Shown: piece by piece, positions 1-8,228 of the stretch
Position numbering within the stretch: position 1 is the first letter of the stretch
How the letters are laid out: each line of letters starts with the position of its first letter
Assembly: GCA_020632715.1 (NCBI GenBank)
Contig: JACKFA010000001.1
Coordinates: 248,001-312,000, forward strand
Direction of reading: 5' to 3'
Origin: Deltaproteobacteria bacterium
Lineage (GTDB): Bacteria; Myxococcota_A; UBA9042; PHBI01
DNA length: 64,000 nucleotides
Notes under the pieces: model-generated
Told to the model about the DNA's origin: nothing
Databases searched by the model: none
Seen by the model: the letters and a program-made list of their open reading frames with translations, nothing else
Program-made: the position numbers and the translations under genes

Positions 1-1
1 G

Positions 2-1468
2 CTCGCGGACGTCCCGCAGAGCGTCATCGACTCGTCGGACGACGCGTTCCTGCGCGTCTACCAGCGCCTCCTCGGGGAGGCGGGCGCCGAGGAGGACGTC
101 CACGACGAGACGCGGCGCCAGCGGCTCGAGCGGCGCCTGCGACGCGTCGGGCGCTGGTTCGACGCGCGCTGGACGGGGCTCCGCGGGTCGGTGGGCTCGG
201 TGTACCGCCGCTTCATGCGGAGCGAGCTCGCCCAGAAGGCGCGCCTCCGCAGCGGGAGCGAGCTCTGGGACCCGAGCCACATGGCCGACGACCTGCGCAC
301 GCTCCAGCCGACCGCGAAGAACACGGCGGGGATGCCCTACGTGCTCGCGCGGCTGCTCTCCTCGACCGCGCTCGACACGCACCACCTCCTGACCGGCGTC
401 GCGAGCGAGGTGAAGGCGCTCGAGGAGGCGTTCGCGCGCTTCGAGCAGGGCGTCCCGACGGCCGTCCTCCTGCGGGGGCAGGCGGGCCTCGGGAAGACGA
501 GCGTCGGGCGCGTGACGCTCCGCGGGGTCGCCGGGCGGCGCCTCGTCGACGTCGTGCTCGACGCCGACCACCGCACCGAGGCGTCGCTCTGCGAGGCGCT
601 CGGGGCGCGCACGGAGGAGCTCAACGCGCGCAGCTTCAAGAGCCTCGAGCGGGCCCTGAAGGGCAGCGGCGCGGTCATCCTCCTCGACGGCGTGGAGCAG
701 GTCTTCACGCGCAGCGCCCGCGGGCTCGCGCTCCTGCGCGGGCTCCTCAGGCTCGTGCTCGCGACGCGCGGTGACGTGATGTGGGTCGTCTCGGTCGACG
801 AGCCGACGGCCCGGCTCCTCGAGCCGCTCTGCGACCTGCCCGGCTACTTCACCGACCACGTCTCGCTGCGCCCGCTCGACGCCGAGCAGATTGGCCAGCT
901 CCTCGAGGCGCGCTGTCGCCTCTCGGGCTTCGAGATCCAGTGGCCCCGCGAGGCGGCCGAGGACCCGTCGCGCTGGCGCCGCTTCCGGCGACCGCGCCGG
1001 AGCGAGGAGGAGCAGCGGACGCGGTTCCTGCGGACGCTGGCGCGCGCCTCGGGCGGCAACATCCGCGACGCGCTCACGCTCTTCGTGAACGCCATCGAGG
1101 AGGTCGACGGCGACGTCGTCGTGCTGGGCCCCGTCGTCACGGCCGGCCTCGGCTGGTTCGACCAGCTCGGCCGGGACGCCCACCGGCTGCTCGCGGCGCA
1201 CGTGCTCTGCGGCACCCTCGACACCGGAGAGGCCCACGAGACCCTGCTCCTCCCGAGCGACCGCCTCGCGGCGGCGCGCGCGCGGCTCCTCGGCGCGGGG
1301 CTGCTCGTCCCGGCCGGGCGCGACCCGGACCGCCTCCGCGTGCAGCCGCACGCGCTCCGGCGCGTGACGGACCTCCTCATCGAGCGGAACGAGCTCCTCG
1401 GCGCGCTCCCGGGGCGGCAGCGCTCGACGTTGGCCGGCGGGGCCACGGGCGAGGAGGGGCGCGCGTGA
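2..1468 (+). CDS. AAA+/STAND-type ATPase, N-terminus outside window
   Basis: The reading frame is open from base 2, so the gene starts upstream of the window and only its C-terminal ~488 residues are seen. A Walker A loop (GQAGLGKTS, near fragment residue 159) is followed by a Walker B strand (AVILLDGVEQVF). Later come a sensor-like stretch (MWVVSVDEPTARLL) and a helical lid with GGNIRDALTLF, the order found in ORC/STAND-like AAA ATPases. The last ~100 residues look like a winged-helix or helical effector segment. Its TGA overlaps the GTG of the next gene by 4 bases, so the ATPase and the MscS-like channel are probably translated together and may act as one unit. I infer a regulatory or signalling ATPase; the substrate is unknown. 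Confidence 0.8.
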   Translation, partial: LADVPQSVIDSSDDAFLRVYQRLLGEAGAEEDVHDETRRQRLERRLRRVGRWFDARWTGLRGSVGSVYRRFMRSELAQKARLRSGSELWDPSHMADDLRTLQPTAKNTAGMPYVLARLLSSTALDTHHLLTGVASEVKALEEAFARFEQGVPTAVLLRGQAGLGKTSVGRVTLRGVAGRRLVDVVLDADHRTEASLCEALGARTEELNARSFKSLERALKGSGAVILLDGVEQVFTRSARGLALLRGLLRLVLATRGDVMWVVSVDEPTARLLEPLCDLPGYFTDHVSLRPLDAEQIGQLLEARCRLSGFEIQWPREAAEDPSRWRRFRRPRRSEEEQRTRFLRTLARASGGNIRDALTLFVNAIEEVDGDVVVLGPVVTAGLGWFDQLGRDAHRLLAAHVLCGTLDTGEAHETLLLPSDRLAAARARLLGAGLLVPAGRDPDRLRVQPHALRRVTDLLIERNELLGALPGRQRSTLAGGATGEEGRA

Positions 1469-2199
1469 ACATCATCGAGTGGCCGATCATCGAGACGCTG
1501 ATCCTGCTCGCCGTGAGCGGGACGGTCGCGTGGTTCCTCCAGTGGGGCTGGACGCGCTTCCTGCGCTTCGCGTGGTCGTCGGGCCTCGACCCGCGCTACC
1601 GCCTCGCGCACACGGTCGCGCCCTTCCGGCTCCTCGTCGGGCTCGCGGTGGTAGGGATCGCGCTCGCGCCGTACCGACCGAGCGGATCGCCCGAGGGGGT
1701 GGCGATCTTCATCGGCCTCCTCGCGCTCGCCGTGATGGTCGGCTTCAACTACTTCCGCGACATCGTCGGGGGCGTGGCGCTCTCGCTCCGGCGCCCGTTC
1801 ACGCTGCACGACCAGATCGCCACGGCGACGATCTCGGGGCGCGTCGTCGACATCGGGCTCACGCGGGTGCGGATCCGCACGCCCGACGGCGGGCTCGCGG
1901 ATCTCCCGAACCGCGAGCTCAGCGGCGACCGGATCCGCACCTCGGGGGCGCACGGGCACGCCCTGCCGATCGAGGTGCGCGTGCCCGTCCGCGCCGGGCA
2001 GAACGTGCGCCGCTTCGCGGCCGCGCTGAACGACCAGGTCTTCCTGTCATGCTTCGTCGACGCCGGCGCGCCCATCATCGTCGACGTCGAGACCGAGGCG
2101 GAGATCATCGTGCGCGCGACGCCGACGCACCCGGACGACGCCGACGAGCTGCGCTCGGACATCGCCGCGCGGGCCGCCCTGGCCCTGCACAAGACGTGA
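1465..2199 (+). CDS. MscS-family mechanosensitive ion channel
   Basis: A 244-residue inner-membrane protein with a GTG start that overlaps the upstream ATPase stop (GTGA). Three hydrophobic segments lie at about residues 5-24, 48-65 and 75-95. They are followed by the MscS pore/beta-domain signature: FNYFRDIVGG (residue ~92), RPFTLHDQI, a GRVVDIGLTRVRIRT strand pair and the LPN motif before the beta-domain end. Length and architecture match small MscS channels, which open under membrane tension and release osmolytes. The conserved PN of the beta domain and the Gly/Ala-rich pore helix are present. Pairing with a NTPase is unusual and suggests gating or expression control by nucleotide-dependent signalling (inference). 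Confidence 0.85.
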   Translation: MNIIEWPIIETLILLAVSGTVAWFLQWGWTRFLRFAWSSGLDPRYRLAHTVAPFRLLVGLAVVGIALAPYRPSGSPEGVAIFIGLLALAVMVGFNYFRDIVGGVALSLRRPFTLHDQIATATISGRVVDIGLTRVRIRTPDGGLADLPNRELSGDRIRTSGAHGHALPIEVRVPVRAGQNVRRFAAALNDQVFLSCFVDAGAPIIVDVETEAEIIVRATPTHPDDADELRSDIAARAALALHKT

Positions 2200-2212
2200 A
2201 CGACGTTCACGT
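2194..2212 (+). terminator. hairpin across the MscS stop codon
   Basis: A perfect inverted repeat of 8 bp with a 3-nt loop (ACGTGAAC-GAC-GTTCACGT) contains the TGA stop of the channel gene. No T tract follows, so it is not a classical intrinsic terminator. It may mark the transcript end or protect the 3' end. Confidence 0.45.
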
Positions 2213-2282
2213 GAGCGGCGCGCGCGGTCGATTCGCGCGCCATGAAGTTGCCCTCCGGGATCGCATCGGCGACAACCGCCAG

Positions 2283-3059
2283 GTGACACGGATCCGCGCA
2301 TTATCGGCCATCGCCCTCGCCTTCACCGCGCTCGCGCTCGCGCCGGCGGCCGCCGCGCGCGGCCCGGGCCCGGCGAAGAAGGCCGCGCGGGCGAGCACCG
2401 CGCAGAGCGCCTCCGTCGGCGAGGTGAGCCGCGGGAAGCTCGTCGATCCCGTCGCGCTCGCGGCGTCGCGCACGATCAAGGTCAACAAGGGCGCGAACTT
2501 CGGCACGGCCGAGCTCGTGACCGCCATCGAGGCGGCCGTGGCGCACGTGCACGACCGCTTCCCGAAGACCTGCGCCGTGAAGGTCGGGGACCTCTCGCGG
2601 AAGACGGGCGGCTTCCTCTCGGGGCACCGCTCGCACCAGTCCGGGCGCGACGCGGACATCGGCTTCTGGATGGCCGACGGGCGGGCGCGCGGGCGCTTCC
2701 AGAAGGCGACCGCGAAGACCATCGACGCCGCGCGCACCTGGGCCTTCCTCGAGTCGCTCCTCGAGGGGGGCGATCTCGAGTACGCCTTCATCGACTGGAA
2801 GCTCCAGAAGCCGCTCTACGAGTACGCGCGCGACGTCGCGAAGGTGTCGCCCGCGAAGCTCGCGCGCTGGTTCCAGTACCCGCGCCCCGCGCGGCAGCGC
2901 GAGGGGATCATCCGGCACTACCCGAAGCACGACAACCACCTGCACATCCGCGTCCACGCGCGGCGCTCCGTCGCGCGCGGCGAGACGTGGGCGAAGGCGC
3001 ACCCGAAGGAGACGCCGCGGCCGCGCTCACGGGCGCGGCACGCGCGCGGGAAGCGCTGA
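2283..3059 (+). CDS. penicillin-insensitive murein endopeptidase-like protein (peptidase M74)
   Basis: A 258-residue secreted protein. The GTG at 2283 was chosen because it gives a short basic N-terminus and a clean signal peptide ending in an Ala-rich cleavage region (APAAAARG). An in-frame GTG at 2211 would add 24 uncharacteristic residues. The M74/LAS zinc-site motif HRSHQSGRDADIG lies near residues 114-126, and a second His cluster (DNHLHIRV) near residue 217 resembles the MepA HDDHFHVR block. MepA enzymes cleave D-Ala-meso-DAP crosslinks in the periplasm. Length is close to the E. coli enzyme. A 14-codon frame (2242-2286) overlaps the start in a GTGA arrangement, which may be chance. Zinc endopeptidase function is inferred from motifs. 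Confidence 0.82.
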   Translation: MTRIRALSAIALAFTALALAPAAAARGPGPAKKAARASTAQSASVGEVSRGKLVDPVALAASRTIKVNKGANFGTAELVTAIEAAVAHVHDRFPKTCAVKVGDLSRKTGGFLSGHRSHQSGRDADIGFWMADGRARGRFQKATAKTIDAARTWAFLESLLEGGDLEYAFIDWKLQKPLYEYARDVAKVSPAKLARWFQYPRPARQREGIIRHYPKHDNHLHIRVHARRSVARGETWAKAHPKETPRPRSRARHARGKR

Positions 3060-3901
3060 CGCGGTGAGCGCCCGGGCCATCGCCTCGTCGCAGGCAGGGA
3101 CCGCCTCGCCAGCGCGGTAGGCGGCCGCCACGCGCGCGCGGAGGGCCGCCCCGCGCTCCGGCGCGGCGACGAGCCGGTCGCCCGCGGGCGCCACGCGATA
3201 GACCGCGGGCCAGAGCCCCTGACTACGGTGCGCAAGTGGCTGGAGCCCGGTCGCCGTCGAGCATCCTCGCCGTCTGCCTAGGAGGAGAGCGGAGGCGCAC
3301 CCATAGGTGCGCCGAGCATCGACGACGACGGCAGGCGGTGAGGAGGCCGGCGGTGGACGGCTCCAGCTGCTTGCGCACCGTAGTAACACGCCTCGCTCGC
3401 GGCGGGGCCGAGCGGGAGGCGGTGCCAGAGGATCACCTCGGCGGCGCCGTCGCCGTCGAGGTCGGCGAGCCACGGGAGCGGGGTCAGGGGGGCCGCGCGG
3501 TCGAGGAGGTGCCGGAAGCCGGCGGTGCTCGCGAGGGCGCAGGCGACGCGCGGCGGGTCGCCTGGCACGGCGACGACGACGCCCCAGAAGCGCCCGCTGC
3601 CTCCAGGGCCGTCGGCGACGAGCGTCGCGAGGCGCCCCCCGCCGACATCGGCGCGCACGGCGTCATCGCCGGGTGGCGCGGCGAGGAGCGCGGCGACGTC
3701 GAGATCCGGCGGGCACGGGTCCGGGAGCGGCGCGCCGGGCCGCCACGGCGTGAGCGGGAGCTCGCGCGGCGCGGCGGCGGCGAGCTCGTCCCAGCCGAGC
3801 TCACAGCCGACCTCCGCGGCCGCGGGGGCCACGCGCGGGGCGCAGGCGGAGGCGAGCGGAAGGCACGAGAGCGCGAGGAGGATGACGGTCGCGGGGCGCA
3901 T
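3027..3901 (-). pseudogene. lipoprotein gene interrupted by a palindromic insertion
   Basis: The frame opens at ATG 3901 with a signal peptide and lipobox-like region (LPLASAC). It codes a secreted protein rich in Pro/Ala with an FG-GAP-like calcium loop (LADLDGDGAAEVILW). After CYYGAQ, near base 3384, the frame enters a 163-bp imperfect palindrome and stops near 3278. A different frame resumes coding-like sequence beyond it (GLWPAVYRVAPAGDRLVAAPER and CDEAMARALTASALP) and ends at 3027, overlapping the convergent M74 gene. The simplest reading is one ancestral gene of about 230-240 codons split by an insertion whose length shifts the frame. Function unknown. Whether the C-terminal piece belongs to the same gene is inference. 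Confidence 0.55.
3222..3384. repeat. 163-bp imperfect palindrome (MITE-like) inside a gene
   Basis: The outer arms 3222-3247 and 3359-3384 are 26-nt inverted repeats differing at two positions. The arms continue imperfectly inward (for example TCCTCGCCGTCTGCC against TCCTCACCGCCTGCC). The tip is a perfect hairpin, GGCGCACC-CATA-GGTGCGCC, at 3294-3313. All levels share one centre near 3303. Arm mismatches argue against a simple fold-back artefact. No clear target-site duplication is seen. Confidence 0.65.
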
Positions 3902-3947
3902 GCGGCGACAATGCGCCGCTCGCCGGGCCGATTCCAGCGCGGCCAGG

Positions 3948-4993
3948 TCAGTCCTCGTCGTCGACGGCCGCCGCCTTGCGCGTGACGAGCCACCCGAGCG
4001 CGTGGAGGCGCGTCCCGGTCGCCGAGGCGCCGCTCGGATCGACCGCCCGCGCGCGCACCTGGTGCGCGGGGCCGTGCCCCCCGAGGAGCAGCGCGTGGAG
4101 CCGCGCCCCCGCCGGGCTCGGCGGCACCTCGTGGACGCGCACGCCCCGCTCCGCCGCGAGCTCGACGCGGAGCGGCGCGTCCTTCGCGGCGACGACCACG
4201 AGCCCGTCGATGTCGTCCTGGCTCGTCCAGGCGAGGGCGTCCCCGGCGCCGACGAGGAGCGAGCGGCGCTGCACGACCACGTGCCCCGCGGCGCACCGCT
4301 CGGGCGCCTCGGCCATGGACGTCGCGTCGATCCCGACGAGCGCGCGCCGCCCTGCCCCTTCGCGCGGCGCGGCCGGCTCGAGCCGCCGCCCGAGGACCTT
4401 CCGCAGCGCCTCGGCGGTCGCCCGCGCGAGGCCGTCGCCATCGCCGCCGTGGGCGCGCCCGTCGACGAAGGGCACCCCGGCGTGGAAGGCCGCGAGCTCG
4501 TGCGCCGCCGCGACGCCCGCGAACGCGGCGGACGCGCCGGCGTCGGCGGGGGATGGCCACGACGACCGCGGCCGCGCCTGCCTCGCGGAGCCCCTGGAGC
4601 ACCGCCTCGAGGAGCGCGCCGCCGGCCTCGGGCGGCATGCCGCCCTCGGCGTCGCCCGCCGCGAGCTCGACGACCCACGCCGCGGCCCGCCCGGGCGCGA
4701 GCAGCGCGCCGCCGAGGTGCGCCGCGAGGGCGCTCCCGGCGCCATCCCAAGCCATGACCGGGGCCGACTGCGCCACGGCCGGCGGGAGCCCGAGGACCGC
4801 CGCCACCCGCGCCCGGAACCCGTCCGGAGGCCTCGTGGCCGCGCCGCCGAGCCACCCGAGGCGGGCCACGGTGGGCGCGAGCGCCTGAGCGACCGCGCTC
4901 AAGCGCGGCCTCGCCGAGATGACGTCGAGCGTTCCGTCTCCATCGTCCCCCCTGGAGCGGTCGGGCGTGGTAGCCCATCAAGTCGCCGATCAT
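3948..4993 (-). pseudogene. unrecognised protein gene with two single-base frameshifts
   Basis: Three reading frames join into one plausible protein of about 347 residues. ATG 4993 gives MIGDLMGYHARPLQ. Losing one base from a six-C run (4947-4952 on the plus strand) leads into DGDGTLDVISARPRLS. Losing one base from a five-G run at 4548-4552 then joins VVVAIP to ADAGASAAFAGVAAAHEL and continues to VDDED at 3948. The body is Ala-rich alpha/beta in character. I do not recognise the family; the N-terminal part vaguely resembles FG-GAP (GDGTLDV). Both breaks are in homopolymers, so they may be residual sequencing indels and not true decay. Confidence 0.5.
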
Positions 4994-5128
4994 AATGGCG
5001 ATGGAGAGGTTTCGCCAGTCGTGGTCCCGAAGCGCGCGCGCCCGCGCCCCTGGCGCGCGGCCGGCGCGCGTGGCAGGCTCACGCCGCCGGCGCCTGCGCC
5101 CGCTCCCACGCCGGAGGTCCGCCCCGCC

Positions 5129-5194
5129 ATGTCGCCCGTCGCCATCACCGCGAGCCGCGAGCTCACCGCGCCCGTCGCGGGCGAGGCGACGTGA
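5129..5194 (+). CDS. 21-codon upstream ORF coupled to the methyltransferase
   Basis: An ATG preceded by GGAGG (5113-5117) opens a 21-residue frame whose TGA overlaps the GTG of the next gene in GTGA. A good ribosome-binding site here, where the GTG itself lacks one, suggests a translated leader used for coupling. It could also be the true N-terminus displaced by an indel. No homology is claimed. Confidence 0.35.
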   Translation: MSPVAITASRELTAPVAGEAT

Positions 5195-6060
5195 GCGACG
5201 CCGCCCGCTGCGTCGTCTGCGGCCACGAGGCGCCTCCGGCCGAGACCGCCACGGTGCGCTCGAACGTGCGCGCCTTCAGCGCCGAGGCGTTCCCGGTGTG
5301 GCGCTGCGCGGCCTGTCGTAGCGTGCACGCGGGCGCCGAGGTCGATCTCGACGCGTACTACGCGGGCTACCCGGTCCACGAGGTGCCGCTCGACTGGCGC
5401 ACGCGCCCCATGTACGACCTCCAGCGGCGGCGCCTCATGAAGGCCGGCCTCCGGCGCGACGGGCGCGTCCTCGACTACGGCGCAGGCGGCGGCGCGTTCC
5501 TCGCGCACCTCGCCGAGGCGCGCTTCCCGAACGCCTTCGGATACGACCCGTACTCGAAGCGATACAGCGACCGCGCCGTGCTCGCGCCGGGCGCGTACGA
5601 CTGCGTCGTGAGCCAGGACGTCATCGAGCACGTCGCCGATCCCCTCGCCTTCCTCGAGGAGCAGCGCGATCTGGTCCGCCCCGGCGGGCTCGTCGCGGTC
5701 GGCACCCCCGACGCCGCCGGCGTCGACCTCGCGCGCCCCGAGGCGTTCGTCCACGCGCTCCACCAGCCCTACCACCGGCACATCCTGTCGCGCGAGGCGC
5801 TGCGCGCGGCCGGCGAGGCGCGCGGGCTGCGCGTCGTCAGGCACTGGCGCACGATGTACGTCAACACGCGCTGGCCGTTCATCAACTCGCGCTTCGTGGC
5901 GCTCGTCATGAAGGCGCGCGACGACACCCTCGACGCGGCCATCGAGCCCCCGTCGCCGAAGCTCGTCCTCTGGCTCCCCTGGACCGTGCTCGTCGGGCTC
6001 TTCGGCTCGTTCTTCGCGACGCCGAGCGAGATGATGACGATCTTCGAGCGCATCGACTGA
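5191..6060 (+). CDS. class I SAM-dependent methyltransferase with N-terminal zinc ribbon
   Basis: A 289-residue protein. The N-terminus carries two CxxC knuckles (CVVCG, CAAC) spaced as in the zinc ribbon of C-methyltransferase-like sugar-modifying enzymes. It is followed by a Rossmann methyltransferase: motif I DYGAGGGAFLAHL (~residue 93), the acidic strand end GYDPY, motif IV VVSQDVIEHVADP and the post-motif LVRPGGLVAVGTPDA. HALHQPYHRHILS is typical of the Methyltransf_23 group acting on small molecules or glycans. A hydrophobic segment (LVLWLPWTVLVGLFGSFF) near the C-terminus may touch the membrane. The GTG start overlaps the upstream mini-ORF. Substrate unknown. Confidence 0.8.
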   Translation: MSDAARCVVCGHEAPPAETATVRSNVRAFSAEAFPVWRCAACRSVHAGAEVDLDAYYAGYPVHEVPLDWRTRPMYDLQRRRLMKAGLRRDGRVLDYGAGGGAFLAHLAEARFPNAFGYDPYSKRYSDRAVLAPGAYDCVVSQDVIEHVADPLAFLEEQRDLVRPGGLVAVGTPDAAGVDLARPEAFVHALHQPYHRHILSREALRAAGEARGLRVVRHWRTMYVNTRWPFINSRFVALVMKARDDTLDAAIEPPSPKLVLWLPWTVLVGLFGSFFATPSEMMTIFERID

Positions 6061-6067
6061 CGCGCCA

Positions 6068-6082
6068 TGACGCGGCGCGTCA
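6068..6082. terminator. palindrome TGACGCGGCGCGTCA after the methyltransferase
   Basis: A perfect 7+1+7 palindrome starts 8 nt after the stop. The same family (TGACGCG-C-CGCGTCA) recurs at 40966 and 41001, again at gene ends, so it is probably a short dispersed terminator- or REP-like element. Confidence 0.45.
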
Positions 6083-6191
6083 TGCGGGGCGATACTGCGC
6101 CCTCCCGAGGGGACGACGGTGTCGCGGCGCCGGTGCGTCAGGACGCGCCGGCGCGCTGAGCGCTCGAGCGCCTCAGCGCCGCAGCACGAAC

Positions 6192-6344
6192 CCCGTCTCC
6201 GGCCCTTCGGTGAGCGCGAGGGGGTCGCGCCAAGACGCCAAGCCGCCCAGATGGACCGGCTCTCCCGCTTTGCGCCTCTGCGCCTCTGCGCGAGCCCCTC
6301 TCCGGCCCTTCGCAGGGTACGGGGGGCTCGCGCCAATCGCCAAG
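6192..6344. repeat. intergenic direct repeat, two ~50-bp copies
   Basis: Copies at 6192-6242 and 6295-6344 share CTCCGGCCCTTCG, a G-rich tract, TCGCGCCAA and CGCCAAG. Between them lies a run of CGCCTCTG units. The stretch 6083-6350 holds no convincing gene. It resembles degenerate intergenic repeats of GC-rich genomes built on GCCAAG and GCCTCTG. Confidence 0.5.
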
Positions 6345-6350
6345 GAGGGT

Positions 6351-8213
6351 TCAGCGCCCGAAGAACGCCTTCACGGTGTCGACGGCCGGGAGGAGTTCGG
6401 TGTCGCCGACGGCGGGCGGCGTCCACGGCACGAAGCCGAGCGGGTCGTCGCTCCAGCGGAGCCAGACGAAGCGCGGGTCGGAGAGCTCGGCGTCGAAGCG
6501 CCAGCGCGTGATCCACGGGCGCCCGTCGGGCATGACCGCGGCGACCGTGACGCTGACGCCCGCGAGCGCGACGACGTCGCCCATCCGGAGCGGCTCCCGC
6601 GCGGCGCGCACGAGGCGCTCCGACGGCATCTCGAGGTAGCCGCCGGCGACCGCGACCTGGAGCGTGTTGGCGTCGAGGCGCGTGACGGCGACGGGCGTCT
6701 GGCCGACGGCGAGCCAGCGCTGCCGCCCGGGGGCCGGCACGCCGCGCGCCGCGCGCTCGATGGGGATGAAGGCGAGGTAGGGGTCGCTCGGCGGGTTCAC
6801 GGCGACGACCGTGCGGTCGACCACGCCCGGGTCCTTCGGGACGGTGCGGTCGGCGCGGTCGAGGCTCGCCTGGACCGTGGTCATGGACATCGCGCGGATC
6901 GGCAGCAGCAGCGGCCCGAGCACGAGGTGCGCGGCGATGAGGCCGATGGTCCAGGAGCGCACCGTGACGCGCCGGAGCCACTTCGTCGGGCGCGTCCCCG
7001 GCGCCCCCTCGGGCGCCGCGAGGAAGCAGGCGACGAGCCCCATGGCGCCGACGCCCACGAAGAGGAGGAGGCGGTCCGCCGGGAAGGTGCTCGCCACCGG
7101 GAGCGCGGCGAGCACCATGCCGAGGGCCCAGAAGCGGGCCTCGGGGCGCGCGGCGAGGACGACCTTGAACGCGTCGAGGGCGAGCACGAGGTAGATGACC
7201 GAGCCGATCACCCAGAGACGCGCGACGTCGGGCGGGAGCGCCGGGAAGACGTCCGACCAGACGCCCGCGAGCTGCGCGCCGAGGAGGACGGGGGCGCGTT
7301 TGGCGATGGCGCCGGCGAACACGGCGGGATCGGCGGCCGGGTCGATGTAGACGCCGCTCCCGTGGGCGCCGTAGCCGAGCGCGACGTAGAGGCCGGCCCA
7401 GGCGGCGGCGACCAGCGCGTACGGGAGGAGCGCCGTGGCGCGCGCGCGGCGCGGGGCCGGATCGAGGCAGAGGGCGTGCGCGACGAGGTACGCGAGCGCG
7501 CCGAGCCCGGACTCGCCGGCCGCGAGCCCGGCGCCGAACGCGACGACGGCGAGGGCGCTGGCGCGGCGGTCGCCGCCAGGGGCCGCGCGGGCGCGGTGAT
7601 GGAGGAGCACCGCGAGGAGCCCGAAGACCGCGGCGATGACGGCCTGGCGGTTGGCGATCCAGCCGACGGTCGGGCCGTGGACGTCGTCGAGGGCGTAGAG
7701 GACGAGCGCGAGCCCGGCGACCCAGCGGCCGAGGCCCGGGGAGCCTCCGGGAGCGCCGTCGAAGACGGCCCGGTAGAGGCGGCCGAGGACGACGAGGAGG
7801 AGCGCGAACCAGAGGAGCGACTGGAGGTGCGCGAGCGCCGCCGAGCCCGGCCAGAGCGCGTGGTCCACGACGTGGGTGAGCGCGGAGAGCGGCCGCATGA
7901 AGGCGAGCCGCAGGTCGGGCGCCGTGGTCCACGGGAACACCCCCGCGTCCATCAGGGCCTTCATCTGCGCGGGATCGCCCGAGGCGAACGTGAAGAGGTC
8001 GAGCGTGGTCGGGGCCAGGCCGGGGACGCCGGGGTCGTCGCGGAGGACGACGCGCTGGAGGTGATCGTCGGCCGCGAAGGGGCTCGTGACGGACGGCGCG
8101 AGGAGGATGAGCGCCGTGATGACGACCGCGAGCGGCGCGCGCGGGTGCGCGAGCCAGCGCTTCCAGGCGTCGCGCCAGCGGGGGGCGCTCGGGGGGGCGA
8201 GGTCGGCGGCCAC
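6351..8213 (-). CDS. polytopic membrane protein, GT-C glycosyltransferase-like
   Basis: A 620-residue protein with about 10-11 hydrophobic helices in the first ~450 residues and a soluble C-terminal ~170-residue domain. The first helix (AVVITALILLAPSV) is followed by an acidic pair in the first extracytoplasmic loop (FAADDHLQR). That is the arrangement of the DD/DE catalytic motif in GT-C glycosyltransferases using polyprenyl-phosphate sugars. Another possible site is WIANRQAV in a later loop. Length fits GT39/ArnT-like proteins, though the C-terminal domain is unusual. It lies 15 nt downstream of a lipoprotein gene on the same strand, so the two are likely co-transcribed. Glycosyl transfer is inference; other polytopic families are possible. 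Confidence 0.65.
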   Translation of the reverse strand: MAADLAPPSAPRWRDAWKRWLAHPRAPLAVVITALILLAPSVTSPFAADDHLQRVVLRDDPGVPGLAPTTLDLFTFASGDPAQMKALMDAGVFPWTTAPDLRLAFMRPLSALTHVVDHALWPGSAALAHLQSLLWFALLLVVLGRLYRAVFDGAPGGSPGLGRWVAGLALVLYALDDVHGPTVGWIANRQAVIAAVFGLLAVLLHHRARAAPGGDRRASALAVVAFGAGLAAGESGLGALAYLVAHALCLDPAPRRARATALLPYALVAAAWAGLYVALGYGAHGSGVYIDPAADPAVFAGAIAKRAPVLLGAQLAGVWSDVFPALPPDVARLWVIGSVIYLVLALDAFKVVLAARPEARFWALGMVLAALPVASTFPADRLLLFVGVGAMGLVACFLAAPEGAPGTRPTKWLRRVTVRSWTIGLIAAHLVLGPLLLPIRAMSMTTVQASLDRADRTVPKDPGVVDRTVVAVNPPSDPYLAFIPIERAARGVPAPGRQRWLAVGQTPVAVTRLDANTLQVAVAGGYLEMPSERLVRAAREPLRMGDVVALAGVSVTVAAVMPDGRPWITRWRFDAELSDPRFVWLRWSDDPLGFVPWTPPAVGDTELLPAVDTVKAFFGR

Positions 8214-8228
8214 GGGGTCCTCGGCCGG

